Below are positions 46,497 to 55,535 of a stretch of 64,000 nt of DNA, one piece after another. This DNA comes from Pictodentalium vernedei. Taxonomy: Eukaryota > Mollusca > Scaphopoda > Dentaliida > Dentaliidae. The stretch's first letter is position 1. Each line of letters starts with the position of its first letter. The notes beneath the pieces are model-generated. The model was not told the origin of the DNA and ran no database searches. It worked only from the letters and a program-made list of their open reading frames with translations. Location: the NCBI GenBank assembly GCA_031216915.1, contig CM062296.1:142208344-142272343 (forward strand). The letters are read 5' to 3'. Position numbers and translations under genes: made by a program.

Positions 46497-47343
46497 ATAA
46501 TATTTGTTGGTCATAGGTATGCCCACACTAGTTATTTTTTTTTTATTATTTTTTTTTTATTACTTGTTCACTTTGAAGAAATTGTGTCCGTCAGAGCCAA
46601 GTTTTGTCTGTTCAGTCTGTATCTCGGGTATCGAATGTTCTAATGCAATGAAATTTGCCATGAACACTGCTTATGGTATAGGCTTTAAAAAAAGGATTCA
46701 ACGATATTTCTCACATTCTCCTTTTTAGAGTTATCCCCCTTGTTTGACTTAGAAATTGTAGGAAATAGACATTATTTGTCTGTTCAGCCTGTAGACTGTT
46801 CAGCCTGTATCTCAGGTATGGGTTATCGGATTTCAGTGAAATATGGCATGCAGTTTGCCTATGACAAAGGCTTCTGCCTCATTGCATAAAACTTCCAAAT
46901 ATCAAACAATTTACCATACCTTTTGACAAAGAAATTGTTGAAAACTTTCGAAGAAAATGGGAGGGTGGGGGGGGGGGGATACTGGATTGGGGTTATCAGA
47001 TTTTAGTGAAATATGGCATGCAGTTTGCCTATGACAAAGGCTTCTGCCTCATTGCATAAAACTTCCAAACACCAAACAAAATACCATACCTTTTGACTTA
47101 GAAATTGTTGAAAACTTTTGAAGAAAATAGAAGGAGGGGGGTATACTGGATTGTGTCCATCCATCTGTGCATCCGTCCGTCAGTCCATGACTTAGAAATT
47201 GTTGGAAATTGTTGAAAACTTTCGAAGAAAATAGAAGGGGGCAGGGGGTATACTGGATTGCCGTCCATCTCTGCATCCGTCCGTCAGTCCGTACGAGAAT
47301 AGTCATAAATAATATTTGTTGGTCATAGGTATGCCCACACTAG
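46497..47343. mobile_element. Insert flanked by 35-bp direct repeats (possible LINE-like insertion, minus strand)
   Basis: ATAATATTTGTTGGTCATAG...CACACTAG occurs at 46497-46531 and again at 47309-47343. The 777 bp between begin with long T runs, which read as an A-rich tail on the minus strand, and continue with tandem stretches (ATATGGCATGCAGTTTGCCT twice, and a ~90-bp CATCCGTCCGTCAGTCC unit twice). A long target duplication plus a T-rich edge would fit target-primed insertion. A simple duplication is the alternative. Confidence 0.45.
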
Positions 47344-47639
47344 GCGGTACACCACTTACATGGGGATATGCACCGGACGGAAGTCCAGCTGTTGTTCCAT
47401 GTGAACATAGTCTGCATTTGCTAGGCGAAAAATAGCTTATATCCCTCGAGGGTACCGTGCGAAGGAAAAACGAGGGTCTTTCCTTCCCAGGTCATTCTGC
47501 TCAGGTGTCGAAGGCCTTTGGTCTGCTTAACGACCCTGCCCTTGGCCTAGCAATAGTATAAGAAAGGCAAAAGATCTATTCTTCATGAATAGAAGATCGC
47601 TAGCTCGCAGTTAGGCTGAGACAGTTGTCTTGTTTGGAA

Positions 47640-48850
47640 TAGGGTCGTTAGAAGGAAAAAGTATGTTTTTTCCTACTCAGTGTTGTATTCCCAGGCATCA
47701 AAGGCATTTCGTTCTATTGTTGACACCTTAGTAGCCTTATGTAATTTTAGAGCGGTCTTATACATTAGCGGCTAATGTCGTAAGTCTCCGTTTAGTAAGC
47801 TTTCCAAGGCTGAAGGGTAACACACAGATATCTGTCTTCACAGATATAAGACTTCTAGGGTGTGTTAGCTGCGCTGAGAGCGCTATATTTTTGGAATAAG
47901 GCCGTTAGAAGGAAAGAGTACGTTCTTTCCTTCTCGGTGTGGTATTCTTAGGAGTTACAGGCATTTAGTCCTATTGTTGTCGCCGTAGTAGTCTTATGTG
48001 AATTAAGAGCGGTCTGTTTCTATAACATTAGTGGTTAATGCCATAGTAGCCTTATGTAAATTTTAGAGCGGTCTTTTCTTATACAGTAGCGGCTAATATC
48101 GTAAGTCTTTGTTTAGTGAGCTTTCCAAGGCCGCAGGTGACACAGATATCTGTTTTCACGGAGATGAAGACTTCTAAGCTGCGTTAGCTAAGCTGAGACA
48201 ACTGTCTCTGTTGAATTAGGGCTGTTAGAAGGAAAGAGTATGTTGTTTCCTTCTCGGTGTTGTGTTCTTAGGTGTCTGAGGCTTTTAGTCCTCTTGTTGA
48301 CACCATATTAGTATTAAGATTGGCCTTTTTTCCTTAACTTGAATGACTAATGTTGTAAGTCTCCGTTTAGTGAGCTTTCAAACATCGCAAGTTACACCGA
48401 GATATCTGTCTTCATGGAGATGAAGACTTCTAAGCTGCGTTAGTTAGGCTGAGACTGCTGTCTTTTGGGAATAGGACCACTAGAAGGAAAGAGTACATTT
48501 TTTCCTTCTCGGTGTTGTATTCTTAGGTGTCAGACATTAGTCTTATTGTTGACACCATAGTAGCCTAACTAGAATTATGAGCGATGTCTTGTCTCTATCA
48601 TTAGCGGCAAGCATTGTAAGTCTCCATTTAGTGAGCTTCTGGGGCCGCAGTTTACAGCCATATAATTGTCTTCACGAATTGGAAGACCTTTATCTACATC
48701 AGCTAGGCCGAGACCACTGTCCTTTTGGACAAGGTACCATTATAAGGAAAGAGGTTGTTCTCTCTTTAACGGTATTTTTTTGTGTTAGTTGTCTGAGGCA
48801 TTTAGCCCTATTGATGACGCCATATTAGCCTGGTGAGAAATGAGAGTTCT
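47640..48850 (+). repeat. ~250-bp tandem array in the 5' leader of DIRS copy 4
   Basis: The word GTTAGAAGGAAAGAGTA...TTTCCTTCTCGG recurs near 47648, 47907, 48229, 48481 and 48733, with a degenerate first unit near 47460. Spacing is about 250-260 bp, except one of ~320 bp that contains an extra ~70-bp partial duplication (GTAGCCTTATGT...AGAGCGGTCT). A GAGGC.TTTAGTCCTCTTGTTG piece in each unit resembles GAGGCATGGGCCTCTTGTTG in the copy 3 leader. Confidence 0.8.
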
Positions 48851-48929
48851 TTCAGATGCTTGTAGTTAGTTCCTTTTTCAGGAATATGTTTCCTGCAATA
48901 ATCGGAACGAGGCACTAGGAGTTCATCTA

Positions 48930-49220
48930 GGTTTTTATGATCGGGTGCCGGAACTTCGTTGCCCACTTCATTTTATATCCAATCTGTTGTCGTGGATTAT
49001 GATTCCACTCGGAGGATTACGGATATTATGTCTATATGGTGTATTCATTGGGGCTCTGGCGTACAGTCTTGATTTCAAGGGATATGTCGATACTATATCG
49101 TCGGGTGTGTTCCTTGCAATAGGGCCATGTTCATCACATTCCTCTCCGTCCTTTAGTGGCAATATGGAGTTGGTTAGACATGATGGAGTCCTATGGTTTT
49201 ATACTATTCTAGATGACTAA
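48930..49220 (+). pseudogene. gag: DIRS gag remnant of copy 4
   Basis: AATATGGAGTTGGTTAGACA at 49161 aligns with AATCTGGAGTTGGTTAGACG in the copy 3 gag. Upstream sequence (TTGATTTCAAGGGATATGTC, CATTCCTCTCCGTCCTTTAG) follows the same colinear order as copy 3 gag 52060-52160. Heavy divergence leaves no long correct frame, and the 91-codon frame here is only partly gag-like. Confidence 0.65.
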
Positions 49221-49401
49221 CACTAGAGTGGTACGAGTCGTGCCGGGTTAAAAAACTGGTCATGCTTGGTTTTTTACCAGTTATTTTGTTATAATAAGCT
49301 TCTGTTCGCTATTATTACTCTTTTATTGAGAATAGAAGCAGGAGCATAGCTTCGGGAATGTAGCGTGAGGTTTCCTTTTTCCTGTAGTTGAAAAAAGGAA
49401 T

Positions 49402-49601
49402 ATTTTTATACTGTACCAATGACCCAGACTTAGCTGGTGCTAACTCCAACAAAACCAGGGCCAAACACAAATTTTGCCCCCCCAATCCCCAAAATTTGCA
49501 TCCAAAACAAAAAGAAATCATGTCCTAAAGGACCTCCATAATACGCCTCTACTGCGCATGCGCAGTGACGCAGTCGTCCCGAAATTGGCGCCAATTATCA
49601 T
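49402..49601 (+). repeat. Left inverted terminal repeat of DIRS copy 3
   Basis: Complement of 56304-56527. Starts ATTTTTATACTGTACCAATG. Includes two perfect palindromes: ACTGCGCATGCGCAGT (49551-49566) and AATTGGCGCCAATT (49583-49596). Confidence 0.93.
49551..49566. promoter_or_regulatory. Perfect palindrome matching the NRF1 site, left ITR of copy 3
   Basis: ACTGCGCATGCGCAGT contains TGCGCATGCGCA, which fits the metazoan NRF1 consensus YGCGCAYGCGCR exactly. The same 16-mer stands in the right ITR (56338-56353) and in the left ITR of copy 2 (40611-40626). A promoter role is inferred; it could instead serve recombination or be a structural hairpin. Confidence 0.5.
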
Positions 49602-50489
49602 TGTCTGTTTGGCCCTTCATCAGTCAACATCTCACTGATCTTTGTGCTTGTAAATCTCAGTTTAAAGGATGCCAGACACGTAATTTTTGGAGAAAATGTG
49701 ATTCTAAGGAGGATAGAAGGAGGAGAGGAAAAAGAAGTGGCAAAAAATAATCAGGGCTGTACTTAAAATTTTTTGATGAAATTATGTTAAGTTGCCTATT
49801 TTCGAGGCATGGGCCTCTTGTTGTCATTCTTGCTAATTGTTGCACTGCTTATTCAGTGTTTCCTCTCCCCTAGCCTTCTAAAGTCCCTCCTGGCAATTCT
49901 CCCATGCTTTTGGCATATTTTTGAGAAGTTTCATTTCTAAAATTTCCTGGGAGAGTTGCTTGGTTACAGAATGTTTTCTGTTATTTTCCCCATAGTTACG
50001 TTTTCACCCATGGGTGTATAACGTTTGTGTTCTGCATCTTCCATCTGATGTTCTACAGATTCTCCCCTGGGAGTCTCTGTTTTGCATCAGATAGAGTGTA
50101 ATTGATGACTGATTCCGGGCCAGTTTTTTCAGTGCCTGGAGTCATGTTTTCTAGTGTGTTTACACTGTTTGTTTTCATTGGCAACAGCCTTTTTTGAGGG
50201 GGGCTGTTTGCCTTTGTGGTAGTTTATCTCATTATAAGATACATTTATATTATCCGAAAGTGTCTCATTAATTATTTTATATAAATTTAAAATTTTTGAC
50301 CACACTTTGCCATCGGATCCATCGGGGCTCAACGTTACTTTTCAGCAACTTGGGCTTCTCAGAAAAAATATTTTTTCAAAATTATTTTGTTTTGCAATTG
50401 TTTTTTCATTTATTAATGGATCATGTTATTATGTATCTTTGTGTCAGGGGTTTTTGCGAGTAACTAGGACTTATTGTTGTTCTTTCACA

Positions 50490-52589
50490 ATGAAGGGACA
50501 TTGTTCAAATTGTAATAGGAAGAAATCTTCCTCTGACTTTCATGATCATTGTATTAATTGTAGTCAGTGTTCTCGCATTAATCCCTGTCCTATATGTGAA
50601 CATTGGGATGAGAAACATTGGAAACGTGTGTCACGATATGTTGTTTCTGGAGAAAGAACGATGCCGGCTCTTTCTCCACAAGGTCACTCTACTCTCTCAG
50701 TTTCTATTTCAGAGGAACCAGAACAGGGTGATGTTTCCATGTTATCTTCTTCAAGTGTGCGTCCGTCGTCACAAATGAATTCAGAGCTAGCGGCAAAAGT
50801 GCTCATGGAGATTAGACAAATGTCGTCCGCTAGCTCGCCCGGTGTAGCGTCCATTCACCGAATGGTTCGGCAGCCGGGTTCGTCCGATGCGGTCCAAGAG
50901 GAAATTTTGGGTGATGCGAGCACTATAAACATAATAGATGCACACCCAGTGACGGCGGATAGTAAACGAGAACGGAGGAAGCCTTTTAGTCCGGTTCCTA
51001 GCTCGTCCAGGTCCAGCCGGGCCGCGAGCGAGAGAGGTCCCTCTCTCGTACAACATCTGGGACCAGATGTTGTGGTACAAAATGTGTCTTTAGCGGAGCA
51101 TACGTCCGTCGCTCGGGACGCTCCGTTGTATAAGCAGTCCGCAGAGACTGTTAAGGCTTCCTCTTCTCGTCAGCGCACACGACCGCACCTTGGCTGCGTG
51201 ACCTCCGATATTTTACCAGCTTCGCCGATGAAGGATTCTTCGGCGACCAGGTCACACCATCCGGCAGCCAGGGATTCGAGACCGATGGACTCCGGATGTT
51301 CGCGTAGGAAAAGTATGCGGGAGCCATCTGATGCAGAGCTGCCCTCGGCGAAGCAGCGAAAGACTGCGCCTCCGCAGGTCTCGACGTCGGACATTCTTGT
51401 GCAGATAGCACAGCTTATCGCAGCATCCCAGCAGCCGACAGAAACGGTGTCGGATCGAGAATTATCCGACGGCGCTGGGTCGGTACGCTCCGCCGAAGCA
51501 TCGGGGGCGGACGACCGGGAACATCGGGAGGTCCGACCGGATGGTGAAAGGGATACGGATGAATTGGAGCTATCCCTTTCGGAACAACATAAAGCTGCCG
51601 TGGACTTCATCCGGCACTTTCTCCCTCAAGTTGTTCCGTCGGGCCAGACTGCTGCGCTTCCGGACAAGAGAATTATAGCGTCATTGGACTCTGAATTTTT
51701 TGAGCGGTTCAGGGACATCGCTCCCGAGTTTCCGTCGCAGTCCAATAATGTTGCAAGAACATTTGAATTATTGAACGACGCTATATTTAAACTTGCTTCC
51801 AGGACGGAGAAAGCAGGTTTCTTGTCCGCTAATACTCTTAACCTGCCTTTCATTAATGCAAGGAATAAATTCGATACGGCAGGACAGGGTATACCGAGAG
51901 TTCCTCTGCGTATGGACGACGAGGCGGAAGACTTAGAGCTATCATTACCGTCGTCAGCTTCTATTCCAACCGCGGTGTTGGAAACAGCTATTGCGTCTAA
52001 CAGAGCCAATTTAGATGCCTTATCTTACGCAGATCACCTTACTAAGGCGTTATCACTGCGCCTTCAAGGGGAAGAGTTTCAGGATATACAATCCTCTTTA
52101 AGACTTCTTTCAAGGGCAGTAGCTTATTCCACGTGTAACTCCGCCCTTTCAGTGGCAAATCTGGAGTTGGTTAGACGTGACGCAGCCCTAGCTACATCCA
52201 CACTAGTGGATTCTAAGGTGAAAAACTCTCTCAGAGTCGCTTCGGTCTCAGGAGAACTTCTCTTTGACGGCAAGCTTTCCGCTATTTATGATAAAATTAA
52301 AAAGAAAGCTAATGATTCTCTGTTGTTCAGATCGGCTCCTAAAAAGTCGGATACAGCAGACACGAATAAGACAGGTACTTCTGGGTCTAATGCGCCCAAG
52401 AGAGGTTCCTATAGAGGTTCCGGTGCGCCCTCTTGGTCTTATTCGAGAGACCGTCAGGATAGCGACTCTCGTTCGGGACGTCCTTCAGGCCGGGACAATC
52501 GGTCGGACGCCCCGAGGTCGACGAGGCGAGGTGCGGGTCGTGGAAGACGTGGTTTCTCCTACCGCAGGCCTCGCAGGTCCAGGAGGTGA
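50490..52589 (+). CDS. gag: DIRS gag, copy 3 (intact, 699 aa)
   Basis: The predicted Gag packages element RNA. The ATG at 50490 is chosen because homology to copies 1 and 2 starts there (MKGHCSNCNRKK) and the upstream in-frame sequence has no ATG-initiated conserved part. Residues 5-36 hold an unusual series of CxxC knuckles (Cys 5, 8, 21, 24, 27, 33, 36) plus His 38 and 43, likely zinc-binding. Residues ~60-340 are Ser/Arg/acidic and low in structure. The core from about residue 360 (LSLSEQHKAAVDFIRHFLP) to 600 is helical and conserved in all copies. The tail (RDRQDSDSRSGRPSGRD..., ending RRPRRSRR) is basic. The stop is TGA at 52587-52589, in the same frame as the recombinase ORF that follows. 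Confidence 0.92.
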   Translation: MKGHCSNCNRKKSSSDFHDHCINCSQCSRINPCPICEHWDEKHWKRVSRYVVSGERTMPALSPQGHSTLSVSISEEPEQGDVSMLSSSSVRPSSQMNSELAAKVLMEIRQMSSASSPGVASIHRMVRQPGSSDAVQEEILGDASTINIIDAHPVTADSKRERRKPFSPVPSSSRSSRAASERGPSLVQHLGPDVVVQNVSLAEHTSVARDAPLYKQSAETVKASSSRQRTRPHLGCVTSDILPASPMKDSSATRSHHPAARDSRPMDSGCSRRKSMREPSDAELPSAKQRKTAPPQVSTSDILVQIAQLIAASQQPTETVSDRELSDGAGSVRSAEASGADDREHREVRPDGERDTDELELSLSEQHKAAVDFIRHFLPQVVPSGQTAALPDKRIIASLDSEFFERFRDIAPEFPSQSNNVARTFELLNDAIFKLASRTEKAGFLSANTLNLPFINARNKFDTAGQGIPRVPLRMDDEAEDLELSLPSSASIPTAVLETAIASNRANLDALSYADHLTKALSLRLQGEEFQDIQSSLRLLSRAVAYSTCNSALSVANLELVRRDAALATSTLVDSKVKNSLRVASVSGELLFDGKLSAIYDKIKKKANDSLLFRSAPKKSDTADTNKTGTSGSNAPKRGSYRGSGAPSWSYSRDRQDSDSRSGRPSGRDNRSDAPRSTRRGAGRGRRGFSYRRPRRSRR

Positions 52590-54579
52590 TGGCTTAAACC
52601 TCTATCGCGTTCCGGTTGGCGGAAGGTTGTCGAGTTTTTCACAAGAGTGGGCGTCGATTACGGACGACCCTTGGGTGAGAGGAGTGACTTCGGAAGGTCT
52701 AAAGATATCCTTCAAACGAAAGCCTCCATTAACTCGAAGTCCAAAGTGGACTCATCTTCCGTCAAATCCACAGAAAAGAGACGCTCTGTTATCAGAGGTG
52801 CAGTCTCTTTTAATGAAGAACGCGGTAGAGGTCGTAGAAAACCAGGAATCTCTGGGATTCTACAGCCATCTGTTTCTGGTTCCGAAACCAGACGGCTCGT
52901 TCCGTCCAGTCATAGATTTGAGCTGGATAAACAAGCTGATCGTCGCTCCGAAGTTTTATATGGAGACGATTCGATCGGTCAGAGCGAGTATTCGGGTGAA
53001 CGATTATGCAACGAGCATAGATCTCAAAGATGCGTACTTTCACGTCACGGTACATCCGACATTCCGAAAGTATCTACGCTTCGCAGTCCTAGGAGTGGTG
53101 TATCAGTTCCGGGCCATGTGCTTCGGATTGAATCTAGCACCCTGGGCTTTCACTCGGGTAATGAACTCGGTAATGATCTACTTCCGAGCTCATTCGTCTG
53201 CGGTAACGTCGGCCTACCTGGACGACATTCTTCAGAGGTACGGCAACGAGTTAACGCTTCAGAACGATGTTCAGAATCTTCTTCTATTGTTCCGACGTCT
53301 CGGTTTCATAGTAAACGAGGAGAAGTCGGATCTGGTGCCGTCCAAGTCATTCACTCATCTGGGAATGAGCTTCAAGACGCACAACAATCTCGTTCGTCTG
53401 CCGTTAACCAGAGCGAAATTAGTCAGTTGTTACGCTCGCTATTGTCTGCACGCAGACAAAGTCACGGCGAGAGAATTTATGAGACTGATAAGTCTGTGCG
53501 GAGCCGCCGCGGATCTCATTCCGATGGGGCGGCTACGCACACGTCCTCTTCAAATTTTCCTGACTCAGAATTGGAGTGTGAAAATTCATTCGCTCGATGT
53601 AGACGTTCTCTTGTCAGATCAAGTGAAACAAGAGATTCAGACTTGGGCAAACATTCAGTGGTTAACTCAAGGAGTTCCGCTGCAGTTGCCGGATCCGAGT
53701 TTTACCGTTATGACGGATGCCAGTCAAACAGGTTGGGGTGCATCATTAATCCCAACGGATTCGAGATGCCAGGGTCTTTGGGATCCGCAATTCCTGTGCA
53801 AGCACATAAACATCAAGGAAATGATGTCAATTTGGCTTGCGTTACGTCACTGGATGGACATTATTCACGATGCTCATGTCCAAATCCTATCCGACAATAC
53901 GACAGTAGTGGCGTATATACGGAATCAGGGAGGCACTCATTCAGTTCCGTTGTTCAATCTAACGGAAAGAATCCTTCTGTTTGCGTTAGAACATCACGTT
54001 CTTCTTTCGGTCCGTCACATACCGGGTCGTCTGAATGTGCTAGCAGACTCCCTTTCATGAAAGGGTCGCTTGTTGCCGTCGGAGTGGACTCTCAACAAAC
54101 AAGTATTCAATCAGATTTGCTACCAATGGGAACGGCCAATGATAGATTTATTTGCGACACATCTCAACAATCAGTTGCAGACGTATGTGTCCCCGTGTCC
54201 GGATCCAAGAGCATTTGCAGTAGACGCTCTGTCGATCCCTTGGGACGGAATGATAGGATATGCGTATCCTCCAGCGCCGTTAATTCAACAAGTATTGCTA
54301 AAGATAAAACAATCTCAATGCAAGATTCTGTTGGTAGCATCTCTGTCGCCACAGAGACCGTGGATAAATCTACTCAGGTGTCTGTTGTGGGACCTACCGC
54401 GGAAGCTTCCTCCACGAGAGGATCTTCTTTCGCAGGGGAAATTGCGCCAACTCCATCACAACCCGCAAGGTCTCAACCTTCACGTTTTTCCGTTGTGCGG
54501 TCCTTCTTGCATGGCAAGCACTTTACAGGACGAGCAGTGGACGCGATTTCTAACTGTAGGAGGACCTCCTCTTCGCTAA
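52288..54579 (+). pseudogene. pol: DIRS pol, copy 3: RT, RNase H and Dam-methylase-like (one TGA)
   Basis: Converts element RNA to DNA. This frame is +1 to gag and overlaps it. The first ATG in frame is 52288, but conserved sequence starts near 52600. RT has PDGSFRPVIDLSWIN (~52888), SIDLKDAYFHV (~53014) and the YLDD box (53215-53226). RNase H carries Asp 53716, Glu 53818 (IKEMMSIW), Asp 53893 (SDNTT) and HIPGRLNVLADSLS. A TGA at 54058-54060 replaces an Arg codon (CGG in copy 1). The same frame then continues to 54579 with the DIRS methylase-like domain (MIDLFATHLNNQL, YAYPPAPLI, LVASLSPQRPW). Apart from the TGA all motifs are present, so this is either a one-step pseudogene or a readthrough site. 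The former is more likely. Confidence 0.9.
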
Positions 54580-55535
54580 ACTATGCGGCTAAGTGGAAGG
54601 TTTTTCGTCGTTGGTGTAGGGATCATTCTGTAGATATATTTGATCCCTCTATACCAGACATTGCAAACTTTCTAGTATACTTGTTTGACGAAATCAAACT
54701 GCAGCCTGTTACTATAAAGGGTTATAGATCTATGTTATCTGATACCTATGCACATCATGATAGTTTACAAATTGGATCTAATGTCTCTTTATCGAAATTG
54801 GTTAGAAACTTTTCGATAAATAGACCCAGAACTCTTAGATTAATTCCTAAGTGGAATTTAGCTTGGGTTCTCCTTAAATTGAAGGAAAAGCCATTTGAAC
54901 CTCTTGGGACAGTAGATTTCAAATTCTTATCTTATAAGACAGCTTTTCTCTTAGCTTTCTCTTCTGCCAGAAGAGTCAGTGAGCTTCATGCACTATCGGT
55001 GGATGATTCTCATTATCGTAGTGTTGGGAACACTACCACCTTCACTACTAATGTGGGTTTTTTAGCTAAGAATCAGGCTCCTAATAAATATCCGGAACCT
55101 ATTGTTATTAAGGCTCTTCCGTCTTCAGACGGGCGTAGGCCTTTACTCTGTCCTGTTAGAGCACTACGTATCTATAAACAGAGATCTCAGTTTATCAGAA
55201 AGGGACGGAAACGTTTCTTTCTGTCTTTGATGCCTAATAGAAAGGACATTTCAGTCCATTCTATTGCTAGATGGATTCAGTTAACTATCCGTACTGCTTA
55301 TGAAGATTTATCTTCTTCTCAGCAGTCTGTGCTTAAGATTTCTGCTCATGAAGTAAGAGCTCTTTCTACTTCCTGGGCTTATGCTAATAGTGTTGCTATT
55401 ACAGATTTAATGAAGGCTGCTTATTGGTCTCAGCCATCCACATTTACGAATTTTTATCTCAGAAATATTGAGTCCATTTCTGGAGACCTGCATTGTTTAG
55501 GTCCGTTATCTGTTGCTCAGAATGTCGTCCACTAA
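52647..55535 (+). CDS. DIRS tyrosine recombinase ORF, copy 3 (intact)
   Basis: Open for 962 codons in the gag frame, overlapping nearly all of pol in a different frame. The conserved enzyme is the last ~330 residues. The core-binding part starts near 54575 (SLNYAAKWKVFRRWC) and the catalytic part holds Arg 54972 (SARRVSEL), His 55347 and Arg 55356 (HEVR), and Tyr 55455 (TNFYLRNI). These are the R-HxxR-Y set that joins circular DIRS DNA to the target without a duplication. The true start is unclear. The first codon at 52647 is GTG, the frame is open back to the gag stop, and translation may depend on overlap, reinitiation or splicing. The overlap peptide (Ser/Arg-rich) has no known domain. Confidence 0.9.
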   Translation: MGVDYGRPLGERSDFGRSKDILQTKASINSKSKVDSSSVKSTEKRRSVIRGAVSFNEERGRGRRKPGISGILQPSVSGSETRRLVPSSHRFELDKQADRRSEVLYGDDSIGQSEYSGERLCNEHRSQRCVLSRHGTSDIPKVSTLRSPRSGVSVPGHVLRIESSTLGFHSGNELGNDLLPSSFVCGNVGLPGRHSSEVRQRVNASERCSESSSIVPTSRFHSKRGEVGSGAVQVIHSSGNELQDAQQSRSSAVNQSEISQLLRSLLSARRQSHGERIYETDKSVRSRRGSHSDGAATHTSSSNFPDSELECENSFARCRRSLVRSSETRDSDLGKHSVVNSRSSAAVAGSEFYRYDGCQSNRLGCIINPNGFEMPGSLGSAIPVQAHKHQGNDVNLACVTSLDGHYSRCSCPNPIRQYDSSGVYTESGRHSFSSVVQSNGKNPSVCVRTSRSSFGPSHTGSSECASRLPFMKGSLVAVGVDSQQTSIQSDLLPMGTANDRFICDTSQQSVADVCVPVSGSKSICSRRSVDPLGRNDRICVSSSAVNSTSIAKDKTISMQDSVGSISVATETVDKSTQVSVVGPTAEASSTRGSSFAGEIAPTPSQPARSQPSRFSVVRSFLHGKHFTGRAVDAISNCRRTSSSLNYAAKWKVFRRWCRDHSVDIFDPSIPDIANFLVYLFDEIKLQPVTIKGYRSMLSDTYAHHDSLQIGSNVSLSKLVRNFSINRPRTLRLIPKWNLAWVLLKLKEKPFEPLGTVDFKFLSYKTAFLLAFSSARRVSELHALSVDDSHYRSVGNTTTFTTNVGFLAKNQAPNKYPEPIVIKALPSSDGRRPLLCPVRALRIYKQRSQFIRKGRKRFFLSLMPNRKDISVHSIARWIQLTIRTAYEDLSSSQQSVLKISAHEVRALSTSWAYANSVAITDLMKAAYWSQPSTFTNFYLRNIESISGDLHCLGPLSVAQNVVH

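Larger units (their letters stand above)
47309..49401 (+). mobile_element. DIRS copy 4, left part (old, split by copy 3)
   Basis: Contains a tandem array derived from the DIRS 5' leader (about 47640-48850) and a gag remnant (48930-49220). The left terminus is uncertain. The 47309-47365 region vaguely matches a DIRS end (GTATGCCCACACTAGGCGGT against GGCCCAGACTAAGCTGGT), but the usual ITR palindromes are not visible. The copy resumes at 56528. Confidence 0.6.

Noticed and set aside
51151-52009. Minus-strand genes inside gag of DIRS copy 3
   Set aside because: Open antisense frames are a composition effect of the Ser/Arg-rich gag; they are not conserved in position or start in copies 1 and 2.
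54058-54060. Programmed TGA readthrough between RNase H and the methylase-like domain
   Set aside because: Copy 1 has a sense Arg codon at this position, so the stop is not a conserved feature; a point mutation is simpler.
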